The notes beneath the pieces were generated by a model. That model had not been told where the DNA came from and ran no database searches. It saw only the letters and a list, made by a program, of their open reading frames with translations. A DNA stretch of 64,000 nucleotides from DASSFZ01 sp035283185. GTDB lineage: Bacteria > Chloroflexota > Anaerolineae > Fen-1058. A program made the translations under genes and the position numbers. Shown here piece by piece: positions 62,187-64,000 of this stretch. Numbering within the stretch: position 1 is the stretch's first letter; every line of letters starts with the position of its first letter. The stretch spans positions 1-64,000 of the forward strand of contig DATEUJ010000142.1 in the NCBI GenBank assembly GCA_035283185.1, written 5' to 3'.

Positions 62187-63605
62187 TCACCACTCCCCTA
62201 CTCCACTCGGCAGCTTCTTGCCCGGGTTCATGACGCCGTTGGGATCGAAGATTCGCTTGATCGCCTGCATCGCCTCAAGCGCGATCGGATCGATGGCGCG
62301 CCGCAGATAGTCGAGCTTGACGATTCCGACGCCATGCTCGCCCGTGATCGAGCCACCCAGGTCGATCGTCACGTCGAAGATCGCTCCGGAGGCGGCCTGG
62401 ACGCGCTTCATCATCTCGCCGTCGCGGCGATCGCACAGAATCGTCGGGTGCAGGTTGCCGTCGCCGATGTGACCGAACAGCGCGACCGTCAGATCGTGCT
62501 CGGCGGCAATGCGCCGAAGGCGCTCGACCATGCGCGGGATATGCCCGCGCGGCACGACGATGTCTTCGCCGAGCCGGTCGTGCGCCAGCCGGATCAGCGC
62601 CGGGCTGACCGCGCGCCGCGCTTCCCACAGCGCCTCGGCCTCGACCGCATCCCGCGCTCGGCGCACCTCGCTCGCGCCGGATCCATGCAGCAGCGCGGTG
62701 ATCGTATCGATGTCGCGCTCGACCTGCTCGCCATCGCCGTCCACGGCGACCAGCAGCACGGCGTCGCCGTCAAGGGGCAGCCCGGCGCTCGCAGAACGGC
62801 TCTGATAGTAGGCGTCGACGGCGCGCACGACGATGCGGTCCATCAGCTCGGTCACCAGCGGCACGATGCCCGACGCTAACATCCTCCCGACTGCCTCACA
62901 CGCATCGGCGATGCGCGGAAAAGCCGCCAGCGCAGTAGCCTCGGCCGCGGGCTTCGGGATCAGTTGCAGCGTGATTTCGGTGATGGCGCCGAGCGTGCCC
63001 TCCGAGCCGACGAGCAACTGCGTCAGGTTGTAGCCGGCGACGTCCTTGATCGTGCGGCGGCCGGTGCGCATGACGCGCCCGCCGGGCAGCACGACTTCGA
63101 GCGCCAGGACGTAATCGGCGGTGACGCCGTACTTCAGGCAGCGCGGCCCTCCCGCGTTCGTGCTGACGTTCCCGCCGATCGTGCACATGTGCAGCGACGC
63201 CGGATCGGGGGGATAGAACAGGCCGCGCTTTTCGACTTCCTTCTGCAGCGCGGCCGTCACGACGCCCGGCTGCACGACGGCGACCGAATCGGCGGCGGAG
63301 ATGTCGAGTATCTTGTTCATCCGCGCCAGGTTCAGGCACCAGCCGCCTTCGACCGCCACCGCGCCACCCGCCAATCCAGTCGCCGCGCCGCGCGGCACGA
63401 CGGGGATGCGCTCGCGGTCGGCAATGCGCAAGCTCTCGGCGACGTGCCGGGTCGTTTCGGGATGCAAAACGACGGCGGGGCGGCCCTCCGCCCACGCGCC
63501 GTCGTACGCATACACGATCAGTTCGGCCGGATCGGTCGAGACGCGCTCGGCGCCGATCGCCGCCCGCAACTCATTCAGCGGCGCCGATCGCCGCCCGCAA
63601 CTCAT
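62187..63605 (-). CDS. glcD: FAD-linked oxidase, glycolate oxidase subunit GlcD-like, with altered N-terminus
   Basis: The 472-aa flavoprotein has an FAD-binding (PCMH) domain (VVPRGAATGLAGGAVAVEGG, GGNVSTNAGGPRCLKYGVT) and the C-terminal FAD-linked oxidase domain ending ITGEHGVGIVKLDYL...NPGKKLP. It oxidises glycolate, D-lactate or a similar 2-hydroxy acid. An exact 31-bp tandem duplication at 63549-63610 disrupts the original start: an ATG near 63626 (MAATAALNEL) is now out of frame. The new start is probably ATG 63605, which overlaps the RicT stop as ATGA; its first ten residues, MSCGRRSAPL, come from the duplicated DNA read in another frame. Confidence 0.9.
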   Translation of the reverse strand: MSCGRRSAPLNELRAAIGAERVSTDPAELIVYAYDGAWAEGRPAVVLHPETTRHVAESLRIADRERIPVVPRGAATGLAGGAVAVEGGWCLNLARMNKILDISAADSVAVVQPGVVTAALQKEVEKRGLFYPPDPASLHMCTIGGNVSTNAGGPRCLKYGVTADYVLALEVVLPGGRVMRTGRRTIKDVAGYNLTQLLVGSEGTLGAITEITLQLIPKPAAEATALAAFPRIADACEAVGRMLASGIVPLVTELMDRIVVRAVDAYYQSRSASAGLPLDGDAVLLVAVDGDGEQVERDIDTITALLHGSGASEVRRARDAVEAEALWEARRAVSPALIRLAHDRLGEDIVVPRGHIPRMVERLRRIAAEHDLTVALFGHIGDGNLHPTILCDRRDGEMMKRVQAASGAIFDVTIDLGGSITGEHGVGIVKLDYLRRAIDPIALEAMQAIKRIFDPNGVMNPGKKLPSGVGEW

Positions 63606-63610
63606 TCAGC
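63549..63610. repeat. Exact 31-bp tandem duplication at the glcD/ricT junction
   Basis: 63549-63579 and 63580-63610 are identical, beginning GGCGCCGATCGCC and ending CTCATTCAGC. The length is not a multiple of three, so the duplication shifts the reading frame of the original glcD start. Confidence 0.97.
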
Positions 63611-64000
63611 GCCGCCGTCGCCGCCATCGCCCGAGCCTGACGATTGACTCTTGCGCTTCTTCTTCGCGTGGCCGCACGTGCAGCCCTTGCCTTCGCCGCA
63701 CGGCGAGGCCGCCTTCTTCTGAAACGCCTCCAGCTCGGCCAGCGGCTGGATGTCTTCGCGGTGCACCACGAAGGTCGCCTCGCCGATCTGCACGAGCGCC
63801 GACTCTTTCAACGGCAAGAGATCGACGACTTTGCCGGCGCCGTGCGGCGTGCCGACCTCTTTGCCGCGCCTGGGCAGCGTTCTGCGCGCATCCACGTATT
63901 GCTCGTACTCGTAAATCAGGCAGCAGCGCAGCCGGCCGCACATGCCGGTGATTTCCTGCGGGTTGAGCGAGATGCCCTGCTCCTTCGCCATCTTGATCGA
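63602..64000 (-). CDS. ricT: PSP1-domain protein RicT/YaaT, N-terminally truncated by the window edge
   Basis: The visible 132-residue C-terminal part has the PSP1/RicT signature KEQGISLNPQEITGMCGRLR directly followed by CCLIYEYEQY, whose Cys residues take part in the Fe-S binding of RicAFT in Bacillus. A basic, Cys-containing tail follows (GEGKGCTCGHAKKKRK) and a Gly/Asp-rich end. RicT links RNA processing factors and, in DNA replication contexts, is known as YaaT. The stop TGA at 63602-63604 overlaps the new glcD start. The gene runs off the right edge. Confidence 0.85.
   Translation of the reverse strand, partial: SIKMAKEQGISLNPQEITGMCGRLRCCLIYEYEQYVDARRTLPRRGKEVGTPHGAGKVVDLLPLKESALVQIGEATFVVHREDIQPLAELEAFQKKAASPCGEGKGCTCGHAKKKRKSQSSGSGDGGDGGAE

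Overview
The window is 64 kb of GC-rich chromosomal DNA, most likely from a free-living aerobic member of the Chloroflexota (Anaerolineae or a related class). The main clues are a single-gene fusion of heme A synthase to heme O synthase, a caa3-type A2-family cytochrome oxidase, an amidase split by a golvesin-like domain, SH3 proteins with Thr-Pro linkers, and many intergenic palindromic repeats. No rRNA, tRNA or CRISPR array was seen. Assignment to the phylum is inference, because there is no marker RNA gene here. Almost all genes are on the minus strand.

Layout. 1-3.7 kb: the upstream end of a BREX phage-defence operon (brxE-brxA-brxB-brxC), whose remaining genes lie off the left edge. brxC has an in-frame amber codon inside its Walker A motif. 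3.7-4.5 kb: no confident gene. 4.5-11.8 kb: a tandem FKBP lipoprotein, a UbiA-family prenyltransferase, an unknown protein, an RlmI-like methyltransferase, NAD-dependent DNA ligase and two SH3 proteins. 11.8-20.6 kb: two giant secreted proteins (a golvesin-type amidase and a CARDB/Ig-like protein). 20.7-25.4 kb: PolX, an orphan Flp pilin too short for routine ORF calling, YgfZ, a DinB protein and an EamA transporter. 25.5-32.4 kb: the caa3 oxidase genes, in two divergent blocks separated by two unknown membrane proteins and a 220-bp inverted-repeat element. 32.7-40.3 kb: a secreted subtilase, a small cytochrome b5-like protein, a cupin, oligoendopeptidase F, an orphan antitoxin-like gene and an MFS exporter.

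40.5-55.8 kb is the most distinctive region. Six consecutive paralogous secreted LVIVD-repeat proteins occur here, four of them with a PA-like domain. Next to them are a small LPxTG-type anchored protein and a membrane protein with a DUF420-like N-terminus and a C-terminal cupredoxin domain. Three look-alike promoters, each with a conserved TCTAACcnGATTC-type box upstream of -35/-10 hexamers, precede the five-gene LVIVD block, the single LVIVD gene and the LPxTG gene. One promoter copy is still attached to a duplicated 3' scrap of the cupredoxin gene, so the promoter spread by local duplication. I read this as a co-regulated cell-surface system of unknown function.

55.9-64 kb: a BtuF-like binding protein, an S51 peptidase, an M20 amidohydrolase, an MBL-fold hydrolase, a PIG-L deacetylase, an AT-richer type II restriction-modification pair (a likely recent insertion), a GlcD-like oxidase whose 5' end carries an exact 31-bp tandem duplication that shifts its reading frame, and the C-terminal part of a RicT/YaaT (PSP1) protein running off the right edge.
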